This document shows, piece by piece, positions 47,718-58,165 of a stretch of DNA of 64,000 nucleotides. The translations under genes and the position numbers were made by a program. A model generated the notes under the pieces. It did no database searches, was not told the DNA's origin, and worked only from the letters and a program-made list of their open reading frames with translations. This DNA is from Miscanthus floridulus (taxonomy: Eukaryota > Streptophyta > Magnoliopsida > Poales > Poaceae), in NCBI RefSeq assembly GCF_019320115.1, contig NC_089584.1, positions 58,772,852 to 58,836,851 of the forward strand, written 5' to 3'. Numbering within the stretch: position 1 is the stretch's first letter; each line of letters begins with the position of its first letter.

Positions 47718-48846
47718 TGCACCCCCCCCCATTATATGACATGCCTCTCCTTCGAGCAATATAAGGTAAAAATTGATTGGCATAACATACATCCTTGCTA
47801 AGGACATGATTAATGCATCTAGACATATTTCACATTTGAATAGACTCATACATGAAAATCAAATGAATTTGATCTTGTATGGTACCACTATTGCTTGTAT
47901 GTTTGAAATGATCTAGTGGTAGCATATGACATGTTTGTGGGCTTGCAAACCTAGTGTTTGATTTAGAAAATGAGCTATAAGTGTTTAACTCAACATGGTA
48001 CAAGATAACCCTTAATTGGAGGTGTGAAGAAGCTTGTCCTTGGATCAAACCGAGTTAAATATCTTTTGCAAGTAATCTAGATTGAACCAAATTCGGAAAA
48101 TGATCCTCATTTCACATGGTTTCACCCCAACATATCTATAATTTGAGGCCACCTTTTGTTACTTTAAGCCTTTGTGGTCATTGATGACAAAGGGAGAGAA
48201 ATAGTGTACAAAGATAGTGAAAAGACAACAAAGAAACAAAGGGGGAGAGATAATATATGACAAAGGAAGGGGATCAATTATAATTTTGAGCATACAAATA
48301 GGGGGAGCAAGCTCATGAACTTGTATGGTAAATTTGAATGTGCATTATATATGTTTGCTTGCATGGTATAAATTTTTAATTTCAATATCCATGCTTGTGT
48401 GGTGTATGCTAGTTGTAGGTTTGAATGTTGAAATGAAAAAACTAGCATGCATAGGCTAAAGTAACTAGACCTATGTTCATTCTATGGAAACTAGACCCTT
48501 ATTTGTAATATTGATCTCATGGGGTATTCTAGTTTTGTGTATGTCTAGTTACTAATGGTGCTAAGGATGGTATAATGGTGCACTCCGATTGGTATCATGC
48601 TTCAAAGGTCCATCTCTTATACCTTAGCATCATTTAGTAGAAATTGACTCCTATATTTCCTATCTAAGCATATCTGCAAGCTACAATCCAAACTCTCAGC
48701 ACATATGTAGGGGGAGCAATTGCTATCATATGGAGTTCATGAAACTTGTCCATATCCTTTACACATGGTAAATATGCTTAGGCAAGCAATATAGATTCAA
48801 ATGAACTTTAATTCATATCTTTGTATAAGGGTTGTCATCAATTACC
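47718..48846. other. SIRE post-pol non-coding region with repeated GGGGGAG tracts
   Basis: About 1.1 kb between the pol stop and the 3' LTR, where some SIRE elements carry an envelope-like ORF. No such ORF is seen here. GGGGGAG tracts occur at about 48241, 48301, 48710 and 48852. The last is the functional polypurine tract; the others look like additional copies. Confidence 0.6.
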
Positions 48847-48860
48847 AAAAAGGGGGAGAT
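48847..48860 (+). other. SIRE polypurine tract
   Basis: AAAAAGGGGGAGAT ends right at the TG of the 3' LTR. Confidence 0.88.
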
Positions 48861-50734
48861 TGAAAGCTCTAGTTTGGTTTTGGTTAATTGATGAAACCCT
48901 AAGTGCTAACCTAGTTTATCAAGATGATCATGAGATAGGTAGCACTACTCCAAGTGATGAAGCAATGACGAAGATCATGACATTGGTGATGATCAAATGC
49001 TTGAACTTGGAAAAGAAGAAAGAGAAAAATAAAAGGCTCAAGGCAAAGGTATAAAATGTAGGAGCCATTTTATTTTAGTGATCAAGACACTTAGTGAGTG
49101 TGATCACATTTAGGATAGATAGCCGTACTATTAAGAGGAGTGAAACTCGTATTGAAATGCGGTTATCAAAATGCCACTAGATGCTCTAATTCATTGCATA
49201 TGCATTTAGGATCTAGTGGAATGCTAACACCCTTGAAAATATTTGTGAAAATATGCTAACACATGTGCACAAGGTGATACACTTGGTGGTTGGCACATTT
49301 GAGCAAGGGTGTAGAAGATAGAGTCGAAGAGGAGTTAGTCGCGCTGGTTACAGAGTGACCGAACGCGTCCGGTATGGTGACCGGACACGTCCAGTATTTT
49401 GGCGACAGACTCAGCGACCGGACATGTCCGGTCGCCACACCGGACGCGTTCGGTGTGAATTAGAAACAGTAGTATACGGAGGACAACCGATCGAACACTG
49501 GCAGTGTCTGGTCTGGTATCACCGGACGCGTCTGATCGAGCAAGGAGGCTTACTGGACTCGACCGGACGCAGCGGCTGAGCGTCTAGTCATTTGTGTTTC
49601 AGCATCTGGTGTGAGCGTCCGGTCGTCGGCAAAATGAGCAGCAATGGCTAGGCTGGTTTGAACAGGACACATGGCAGTCTGGGAGCTACCGAACACGTCC
49701 GATATGCCGACCGGACGCATCCGGTATTCACGACTGGAGCGTCCGGTGCTGCGTCCGATGCTGTGTGATCGGAGCGTCCGGTCGACGCGCAGTTAGCCCA
49801 TTTTTTGAGCCAATGGCTCTATTTGATGGGGGCTTCTATTTAAAGCCCCATGGCCGGCTCAAGCTACAACTCTTGCACATTTTCATTGACATAGCAACCT
49901 TGTGAGCTTAGCCAAAGCCCTCTCACTCATCTCTATCATTGATCCATCATCATTGTGAGATTGGGAGAGAATCCAAGTGCATTGCTTTAGTGATTGCATC
50001 TAGAGGCACTTGGTATTCATGTTACGCTGTGGATTTCGCTTGTTTCTCTTGGTGGTTGCCACCACCTAGACGGTTGGAGCAGCGGTGGAGGATTGGCACG
50101 AGTTGGTGATTGTTCGTGGCCATCTCCGGTGATTGTAAGGAAAGTTGTACCTTCCCCGGTGGAGTGCCAAAAGGTAACTCTAGTAAATTGCTCGTGTCAT
50201 TGAGTTACCTCACTTGTGGGTCGGTTCTTGCGGTGTCCTATCATGTGGATGAGGTTTGTGAAACACCTCTTAGCCGCCGAACCACCAAGTGTCGGTCGAC
50301 ACAACGGGGACGTAGCGTGTTGGCAAGCACGTGAACCTCGAGAGAAAATCGATTGTCTCTTGTCTTTGGCATTCTCCCGGTGATTGGCTATATATTCATC
50401 TTGTGATTGGTTCATCCCCTACACGGCGGTATAATCACCCTACTCACTTATTTACATTCTTGCAAACTAGTTGATACAAGCTCTTTAGTGTAATTAGAAT
50501 TGAGAGCTTGCTTTATTATTATTTACATTCATCTAGTTGAGCTCTTTAGAGTAGCAAGTTTATGTGCCTAAGTAATCATTGCAACTAGAATTGTTGGATA
50601 GGTGGCTTGCAACCCTTGTAGAGCTAGAGCAAGTTTGCATTACGCTATTTGTCATACTGATCAAATTGCTCTAGTTGATTTGTAGATTTTTAAATAGGCT
50701 ATTCACCCCCCTCTAGCCATATTAGGACCTTTCA
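48861..50734 (+). repeat. SIRE 3' LTR, 1874 bp
   Basis: Matches the 5' LTR throughout with scattered substitutions, many of them C-to-T or G-to-A inside the CpG-rich array (49340-49790). It carries an extra palindromic unit near 49423-49450 relative to the 5' copy. Ends ATTAGGACCTTTCA, followed by the ATGGT duplication. Confidence 0.92.
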
Positions 50735-50739
50735 ATGGT

Positions 50740-52406
50740 GCACCGCCACCCCTGTGGCGGTGACCGGCAGAGGAGACCGAGAGGGAGGTGTTCTGGGGGG
50801 CACCGCCACCCGTAGGGCGGTGCCCACCTGGACGTGGATGAGAAGGGCTGGAGCTAGGGCTAGCACCACTAGTGACGATGTACACCACCCCAGGTGCGAC
50901 GGTGCACCGTCGGGGGCACCGCCACTAACGGTGTACATCGCCTCATGCACGACGGTGCACCACCGGTGTGTGTCCAGTGCCACCGCTATTTTTCACCTGA
51001 GAGCAAGGAAAGATGTGTTGGGCACCGCCACGGTCACCGTCGCAGGGAGGGCGGTGCACCGTCATTTTTATCCAGAGAAGGGGGTTTCTCGGGCAGTGGT
51101 TGGGTGGTCACCACCACCCTAGGGGCGGTGCCACCACCGCCTATCCAATGCCCCAATGGCTAGTTAGATGACCATTGGAGGGGCACCGCCAACCCATGTC
51201 CGGTGCCGCACCAACATATCCGGTGACCCCGCAGAAGCTGACTCAAAGGGGTAACGGCTTTATTTGCTTGTGGGCTTATAAATAGAGCTAGTGGGTGGCC
51301 TTGGCCACTCTCTTGGCACTTCTAACAGCTGCATACACTCTTTGAGAGCTGAGCACACCACTCCACACACTTGCACACTTGATTTCGTCATCTTGAGTGA
51401 GATTGGAGAGCCTCTAGTGCATTGCTTAGTGTTCTAGCATCTTGTGGCACTAGTTGGGCGATCTGGGCTGGTGGAGTTCTTGTTACTCTTGGTGTTTGCC
51501 AACACCTAGATGGCCCGGTGATTGGTGTATCGTTGAGCGGCTATTGGTGATTATTGCTGGCTCTGATCGTCGACATTGTGAGGGGTTCTTGTGCCTTCCC
51601 TGTGGGAGATCACGAAAGGCAACTCTAGTGGATTGCGCGTGGCTTGTGTGATCCTCATCTTGTGTTGGTTGTGCAGCACCCTATTGAGGGTTTGGTGTGT
51701 GATGCCAATTAGCGCGTGAACTTCTAAGTGTGTGAATCACCACAATGAGGACTAGCTTGCCGGCAAGCAAGTGAACCTCGATAAAAAAATCATTATGTCA
51801 TCATTTGATTTCGAGGTGATTGGTCTTCATTGGTATTCATTCTTGTGATTGATTGGCTCCTTTGGTGGTTGGCTCATTCCTCTACACGGCAGAATAACAC
51901 TCCATCCTTCCCGCGCATTTATATTTCTTACTGTAGCTTGGCCCTTTAGTATAGCCGCGCGACATAATCCTTGTTTCCACACACGTTATGCGTGGCAATA
52001 CATTGTCTTGCAACACATGTTCGTCGTTGCTAGTGCACCATTTACTACGACATGGGAAAGTTGCCATTGCAAGGTCCAGCAACGCCTAAGATGTTGCATT
52101 AGTTGTTGTTGCCACACCTACAACCGTAGTAAAAACTTATGTTGCAACGCCTAGGTGTTGCAAATCCCAAGCGCATTTTGCAACGCTAAGCAGAAAAGCG
52201 TTGTCCAAAGCTTTACCCACGCAAGCGCCTGCAACGTCTCCCAACGAAAAAAGTGTTATTATTTCTAATATTGCAACTATTTCGGGCCTATTGCAACACT
52301 TTTGGAGCATTGAAACAGTGTCAAAATTTAGTAGTGCGCTTTGCGTAGTGTTGTTGTAGAAATTTTATAAGCTATTCAATCTCCCTCTAGCCATTAGGAT
52401 CTTTCA
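50740..52406 (+). repeat. Outer solo LTR (SIRE-related), right part
   Basis: Continues the LTR begun at 29324. From 50740 to about 51215 it carries an array of GCACCGCCAC and GTGGCGGTGC inverted motifs, where the inner SIRE LTR has CGGACGCGTCCG motifs. Downstream it again parallels the inner LTR: GAGATTGG...CCTCTAGTGCATTGCTTAGTG, then CCTTCCC...GGTGATTGG, and the end CTCCCTCTAGCCATTAGGATCTTTCA. No internal retrotransposon sequence follows, so this is a solo LTR left by recombination. The stretch 51960-52350 looks inserted. Confidence 0.75.
51960..52350. repeat. TTGCAACR-rich insertion in the outer LTR
   Basis: At about 51960 the similarity to the inner LTR stops, and it resumes near 52350 (TTGTAGAAATTTTATAAGC...). 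In between, the motif TTGCAACGC or its complement GCGTTGCAA occurs in at least eight variants on both strands. Such short repeats in both orientations are typical of subterminal regions of non-autonomous DNA transposons. Clear terminal inverted repeats were not found. Confidence 0.4.
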
Positions 52407-53690
52407 CCGCCGCTGCACGCCGGAGAGCGGCAACGGCGGCCGGAGGAGAGGCGGGGAGGGTGTAGAGCTTGGGCGACGGCGCGGTCACCCCCAAGTCGCC
52501 CGTTGGGGCCGCTCCTGGCGTGGGCTGTGGTTGTCTCGTTCTCTTTGTTCCCGATCACACAACAAAACATTTCTGTTTAAAATTTGGCCCAGAAAATCCA
52601 GGATCCAGCTCTCTCGGACAATTTTGGCTATCACTATGAACCTAATACAAGACTTCTAAACATGACCTAAGAGACCCTTCCTATTAGGCTGTCACATTCT
52701 TTTTGGACAAAAACAGTTCAGGATCTGTAGTGTTCAAGATATAGAGGAACTGTAGTGTTCAAGATATAGAGGAACTGTGGTACTGTTCAGGATCTTCATC
52801 ATGTTCGTTAGGAAACTGGATCTACTTCGTGTTACTACAACAAAAATGCAAGCAGACGATCAATCCAGTTGCGTACAGCATCCCAAAAATCTCAGGCATG
52901 ACAGGAAGCATAGACTAATGGTACGAATAGCTATCGATTGTCTCTTAGGTATATCATTGAAGACCAAGTAAACATCTACTCACTTTATTCCAAATTATAA
53001 GATGTTTTAGGCTTTTCTAGATACATAGCTTTTTCTATGCAAAATGTTTTATAATTTGGAACCGGAGTGAGTAGTTACTAACATATTTTTGTAAGTTTGT
53101 ACAAAAACTATTTGTCAATCACTTACTTATCTCTTCCAGGTCTTTTGTATGAATAAGGGTCCTCTCAACTTTACTCAGTATCTAAACTGAAATGTTGAAT
53201 TGAAGTTGAATGCAATTCCCTGTCGTGAAATAATCGGGTTTGACTTTTGGATTCATGAACGATTCAAACATACACATTAGACTTGGTATTCATATATGTA
53301 GATATGCCGGCAGCAGCCGGCCATGGTGCAGGACATTTTCTAGATGCACAAGTGCATAACAACGTCGCGTAGTTGAAGGATGAACTAGGCGGCAAAGTTG
53401 AATAAGTCTGCAAGGATTTAGAGCCAAATGGCTCAAGATAACAAGTTCAACGTTACATGGTGGACCATTATCGAATACAACACAAGTGTCGGCTGCTTGT
53501 CCTGTTGTCCGTGCCTGGACAGGAAAATCATTCTGCGTAGCTTTGAAATAGAAACAGACTACTGGTGTGACCGGCCGGCCTGCATCCTTTGATGATATTG
53601 CGCTTATACAAGTTTTAATACACACTTCAGGGTCAAGACAGGTGAAATTTATAGATGCACAAAGCAAGAAAGTGGTCAAGATACAGAGGA
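52407..53690. other. Intergenic DNA between the LTR nest and the tandem array
   Basis: GC-rich to about 52520, then ordinary composition. It contains a 25-bp direct duplication (GTTCAAGATATAGAGGAACT at about 52731 and 52756) and a diverged copy of the array unit described below (about 52780-52885). No gene is recognised; the 129-aa minus-strand ORF at 53290-53679 has no recognisable domain. Confidence 0.45.
52979..53071. mobile_element. Small Stowaway-like MITE, 93 bp
   Basis: Ends CTCACTTTATTCCAAATTATA and the complement of TATAATTTGGAACCGGAGTGAG pair with a few mismatches. TA dinucleotides flank both ends (52977-52978 and 53072-53073). Probably a short internal-deletion derivative. Confidence 0.65.
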
Positions 53691-53694
53691 ACTG

Positions 53695-54125
53695 TAGCAG
53701 ACTTCACATTCTCGTCTTGTTTGTTACAGGAACCTGAAAGACTTCGTGTTGCTAGTTGCTACACCAAACGGACGATCAATCCAATATGTACAGCATCCCA
53801 ATGAAATTCACATTCTCGTTGCTAGTTGCTACACCAAACGGACGATCAATCCAATCTGTACAGCATCCCAAAAAAAATCACATTCTCGTCTTGTTTGTTA
53901 CAGGAACCTGAAAGACTTGGTGTTGATAGTTGCAACCCCAAACGGACGATCAATCCAATCAGTACAGCATTCTCATTGCTAGTTGCTACACCAAACGGAT
54001 GATCAGTCCAATCTTTACAGCACCCCAAAAAATTCACATTGTCTTGTTCGTTACAGGAACCTGAAAGACTTCATGTTGCTAGTTGCTACACCAAACGGAC
54101 GATCAATCCTATCTGTACAGCATCC
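53695..54125 (+). repeat. Tandem array of 60-120-bp units downstream of the receptor kinase
   Basis: Five copies of TTGCTAGTTGCTACACCAAACGGACGATCAATCC or variants occur, with TGTACAGCATCCCAAAAA following each. In some units they are preceded by TTACAGGAACCTGAAAGACTT. Starts are near 53748, 53818, 53920, 53975 and 54075, so units are of two lengths: a short form and a long form with the extra CTTGTTTGTTACAGGAACC segment. A diverged copy lies at about 52780-52885. No coding potential. Confidence 0.75.
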
Positions 54126-54667
54126 AAAAAAAAAATACCAGGCGTAACAGTTTTTTTTTTTCAAGTATAGCCTACCTATATGACCACCTTCAAATAATTG
54201 AGCCAATAGATCTTGAGATTCACAAAGTCTCGCTGTCGACGGGGAGATCGCCTACCAATGAAAACATAGCGCCGTTAAATCCTAGGAAAAATCTAAGAAA
54301 ATGTGAGCACCCGTGACAAAGAAAGGACTTAACCCAGGTGGGCAAGTTCGCGGACAATCTTCATTTCTACTGCTTCTAAATGCAATCTCAACTTTCGTAC
54401 TGACATGTGTGGTGGTCTGGTGGACATCAACAAGTGAAGTTGGTAGTCTTGCATTCAACAGTACCACTTTACAATAATTCATCATTAGGATCATTGATGA
54501 TTTCCCTCTAGTTTTCAGCCTGCCAACAGTATGTACGTGTAGTTGCGAGTACTATGGATGTGAATGTCCTTGAGGACAGACGGAGAGCCACATACAAAAA
54601 GGCAACCCTTCAAAAGTTCATAATGAATCAATAAATACACAAACTGCAGTGCAAGAACCATTCTCCT
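54126..54667. other. 3' flank of the LysM receptor kinase
   Basis: Presumed 3' untranslated and downstream DNA of the minus-strand gene. No separate feature is supported. Confidence 0.4.
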
Positions 54668-57600
54668 TCAAATAAAAGTAAAAGGAGTGCGCTTTGTTTC
54701 TAAACGCCAAAGTATGCTGTTTGATTCATCTACCATAGGAAACACCACTAAATACTTCGCCATCACCTCCAAGTGATGCTTCCCGCTCAATAGAGGTGAG
54801 ATGGAGGTGAGATGGATTTGACACAGAGTTGGCATGATGTCCCTCATCTCAGACCGGTTCAATGGATGCTCACTTAGGCACCACATTGAAACATTTGCCA
54901 TCTATAGAACAGAGAAAGGCAAGATTCAGTTATCTGAGATCTTTAAGTGAACAGTATTATGCATTTTCACTAACCTTGCACACTTCTTCTATGGGATAGC
55001 TGTCCTTCAAGTTAGGATCTATAACTGTTTCCAATGAGCTCTCTAGATCTTCTGATTTGAAGACTTTCCTCATCTGTTCACAGAGATGTATTTCTTGATT
55101 TCATTTTATTATAATACAACCTTGCTGAAAGTTAGCATGCAAACCACAAAAAATAACCACACCAGACATTCTAAGTGCTCGCAAGGACTCTTACAATTGA
55201 GATTATTGACTTCATCTTGTTGACTTCTTTGTTATCCCGGATAAGTGCACGGAGTCCAGTAATGAGCTCTGCAAGAACTACTCCAAATGCATACACATCA
55301 GACTTGGTAGTCATGTGAAGTTCAAGAACTGACCTGCAGTATTAAATTCATACAGTGAATACTACATATGAAAATGTACCAGCTGGTTGGACTGAAAATC
55401 ATATTCAAATGAAAACTAACTCAGGTGGAAGGTATCCTGGCGTTCCAACTAAACGAGTTGCCATACATTCTTCTTCATCACTACGCTCAACAAGCTTCAC
55501 TAGTCCGAAATCTGCAACCTGTTCAACAGAGAATAATCAGATGCTCATGTCTGAGCAGATACAGAAATTTGGTCGTTTAAAAGAGACTTACTTTAGCTCT
55601 TAATCCATTGTCGAGCAGAATATTGCTTGTTTTGATGTCACGATGCACATAACAGGCCTTAGTATGATCATGAATGTACTCAATATCACGTGCTCTATCC
55701 AATACTATCTGTGTTCTAGCGGTCCATGAAAGAGGTTCATGACCTGAAAAAATTATCTTGAAAGCAAGTTAGTGTATATCAAAACACAACACCATGTACA
55801 GCCTCATGTAATACAGGAAATTTCTGCTTCCAGAAACTTCCTATAAGAATGAATAATGTTATACCTGTTTCTTTTAAATGTATTTGTAGAAAATAATAAA
55901 TAAATAATCTTAAAAATTATGAAGACAGCATACTTACTATCATGAAGACATATTAATTTTTAAAATATATTACTTACAATTTTTACTGGAGGGGGCACTG
56001 ATTAAACTTAACCTACACGGTTGTTTCTCCATCGCATACCTTTCAGCAACGGATCATGTAGATGCTCACTAAGTGATCCATTCTGGACATATTCATACAC
56101 AAGGTACAGGTGATCATCCCCAGCAGCATAACCAATCAACTCAACCTATTTGTAATTGAACGCATTAGGAAAGTCTGTGTTCACAAGCAAAGAACCAATA
56201 CAAAGATATCCACTTCCTATTGGATTTTAGGAATTAAGTACATACCACGTTAATGTGATGTACTTTGCACAGAGCTTTCAACTCAGCAAAGAATTCCTTC
56301 GATTTGCTTGCTTTCATCTTCTTAATTGCAATTTCCTATGAGGAAAGTAACACATAAGGATCTTTTCATGATTCTACATGAGACAATACAGAGATATCTT
56401 ACATGTGCTCCTATGAAACCAAGGTAAACACTGCCATATCCTCCCTCGCCGATCTTTCTTTTCTCATCGAAATTAGCTGTAGCATCTCCAACTACTTTCA
56501 AACTAAAAATGACAGGCCTCTCTGTTTGGAATGGGTCAATATCTGCAACCATTCAATTCAGAGTAATAAGATAAGATACGTTATGTTTAGCTAAAAATTT
56601 AGAAGCAGAAGCATGTATCACAGGAGAAGACCATTAATTCTCATGGATGGAAAGAAACGGCTCTCCAGAGCAGCGATGCTGGTGTTTCTGGGAGCTCTCT
56701 CCATTTTTATTTCGGGTGCTTCAACATTTTGCTGAGAAGACCTCCTTCTCAGGCGAAGAATGACAGTGAAGACGCAGAAGAACAATATTGCAGCTGATAT
56801 GGATGCTGCTATTATGATTGTCATACTACGAACCCCTAAAAAGGATCAAACAAACAACAGACAGAAAAAAAAGATCAGCTTAATGGGAGCAGAAAATGGC
56901 ATGTATGGTTTAATTGAATACCACTGAAGAGCACAAGAAACAAAAATTCAATTTCAAACACATTTGGATTGCAAGAAGCATCTGCATCTTGTGTGTTACT
57001 AGACATTAAACATCAATCATACAAATATCTTGTAGCACAAGCTTTGTGCATAAATTTTAAGTAATTTAGAATAATGTAAATATGAAAATATTTAGTTGTG
57101 ACTTACTTTTCTTAGAAGAACCAGCAACTCCCATTGGAATAAACAAGGCGAAGAATGACAGTGAAGATGCAGAAGAACAATATTGCAGCTGATATGGATG
57201 CTGCTATTATGATTGTCATACTACGAACCCCTAAAAAGGATAAAAAAAACAACAGACAGAAAAAAAAAGATCAGCTTAATGGGAGCAGAAAATGGCATGT
57301 GTGGTTTAATTGAATACCACTGAAGAGCACAAGAAACAAAAATTCAATTTCAAACACATTTGGATTGCAAGAAGCATCTGCATCTTGTGTGTTACTAGAC
57401 ATTAAACATCAATCATACAAATATCTTGTAGCACAAGCTTTGTGCATAAATTTTAAGTAATTTAGAATAATGTAAATATGAAAATATTTAGTTGTGACTT
57501 ACTTTTCTTAGAAGAACCAGCAACTCCCATTGGAATAAACAAGATCCATCCTGGTTTAATGAAATCAGGATTTGTCACACTTGGATTCAAGTTTAAGATA

Positions 57601-58165
57601 TCTTGTGGACTTGAATGGAACAAGCTTGCAATAGTAATCAGGGTATCTTCCTCCTGCACTGAATAAGACAATACTCCCTCTGATGCTGTTGAGGAACACC
57701 CGCATGGGAGGTGAACCGTAATTGTATTCCCAGGTGTCAATTGCAAACCATCACCAACATTCATTGCAAGCCCGCTGAAGGTATTACTCTTAACTTCGTC
57801 AGGTGTGTCATCCGACTCCACTTTATATTGAGTGTCATGAAAAAAAGCAGTCGTGGTGTTGCTGATAGCCTGACACTTGCATGCCACGCCCATCAACAGG
57901 TCCTCTGAACCAGAGAGCCGCTTGATAGTCTTGATGAGAGATGCATTACCGTTGAATACGGAGACAATCTCTGACAGGTTACGCCCTTGAGGAGTGACGT
58001 AAAGGAATGAGCCGCATGAAGGGTTGATGGACACAGCATTGCAGTGCAAGGGTTGCCATTCCGCAGTTGATGCTATGCTGCTTCTTGGATGATCAATGAA
58101 AGAGGCGCTTGTATAGTGGTGTTGCAGAAACCGGTGAGGAAGAACAGGAAACCATGTTTAGCCAT
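54668..58165 (-). CDS. LysM receptor-like kinase, probably impaired (frameshift, exon duplication)
   Basis: Plasma-membrane receptor kinase of the LYK type, which senses chitin- or Nod-factor-like glycans. Exons on the minus strand: 58165-57503, 56835-56632, 56542-56403, 56335-56246, 56145-56040, 55743-55592, 55518-55421, 55333-55195, 55073-54975 and 54901-54668, all GT-AG. Exon 1 encodes a signal peptide ([13 protein letters not shown]), CxC pairs (CKC, CGC) and a LysM region ([16 protein letters not shown]...PQDILNLNP). Exon 2 holds the membrane helix. The kinase has [22 protein letters not shown] and GTPGYLPPE, so catalytic residues are intact. Oddities: the signal peptide is one base out of frame with the ectodomain; a ~395-bp tandem duplication repeats exon 2; an 11-bp repeat in exon 10 moves the end out of the usual frame (usual-frame stop at 54726-54728). 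About 641 aa if corrected. Confidence 0.85.
54794..54815. repeat. 11-bp tandem duplication in the last exon of the LysM kinase
   Basis: AGGTGAGATGG occurs twice head to tail (54794-54804 and 54805-54815). On the coding strand this adds 11 bp after codons for QIHLTSI. The frame that follows without the extra copy reads [16 protein letters not shown] and stops at 54726, which looks like the normal LYK C-terminus. With it, the protein ends in an unrelated tail at 54668. Confidence 0.85.
56751..57541. repeat. ~395-bp tandem duplication spanning intron 1 and exon 2 of the LysM kinase
   Basis: Unit 1 is 56751-57145 and unit 2 is 57146-57541. They differ at only a handful of positions (for example GAAGACGC/GAAGATGC and two A-tract differences). 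Each unit contains the start of exon 2 with its acceptor site, all of intron 1, and the last bases of exon 1 with its donor site. This creates an extra 124-nt exon (57230-57107) with good splice signals, containing the membrane helix and then an in-frame stop. Confidence 0.93.

Larger units (their letters stand above)
29872..50734 (+). mobile_element. SIRE-type copia LTR retrotransposon, interrupted by a gypsy element
   Basis: Full-length element of 20.9 kb including a 10.6-kb nested gypsy insertion, so about 10.2 kb of its own sequence. The two LTRs run TGAAAG...CTTTCA and are flanked by the target duplication ATGGT at 29867-29871 and 50735-50739. The initiator-Met tRNA primer site follows the 5' LTR and a purine tract precedes the 3' LTR. 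The gag-protease-integrase-RT-RNase H order is copia. The long gag with a charged linker and the 1.1-kb region after pol fit the SIRE/Maximus lineage. Stops and frame changes show it is inactive. Confidence 0.92.

Noticed and set aside
56618..57230. Two separate LysM kinase genes in tandem
   Set aside because: Only about 395 bp around exon 2 is repeated; the rest of the gene is single-copy.
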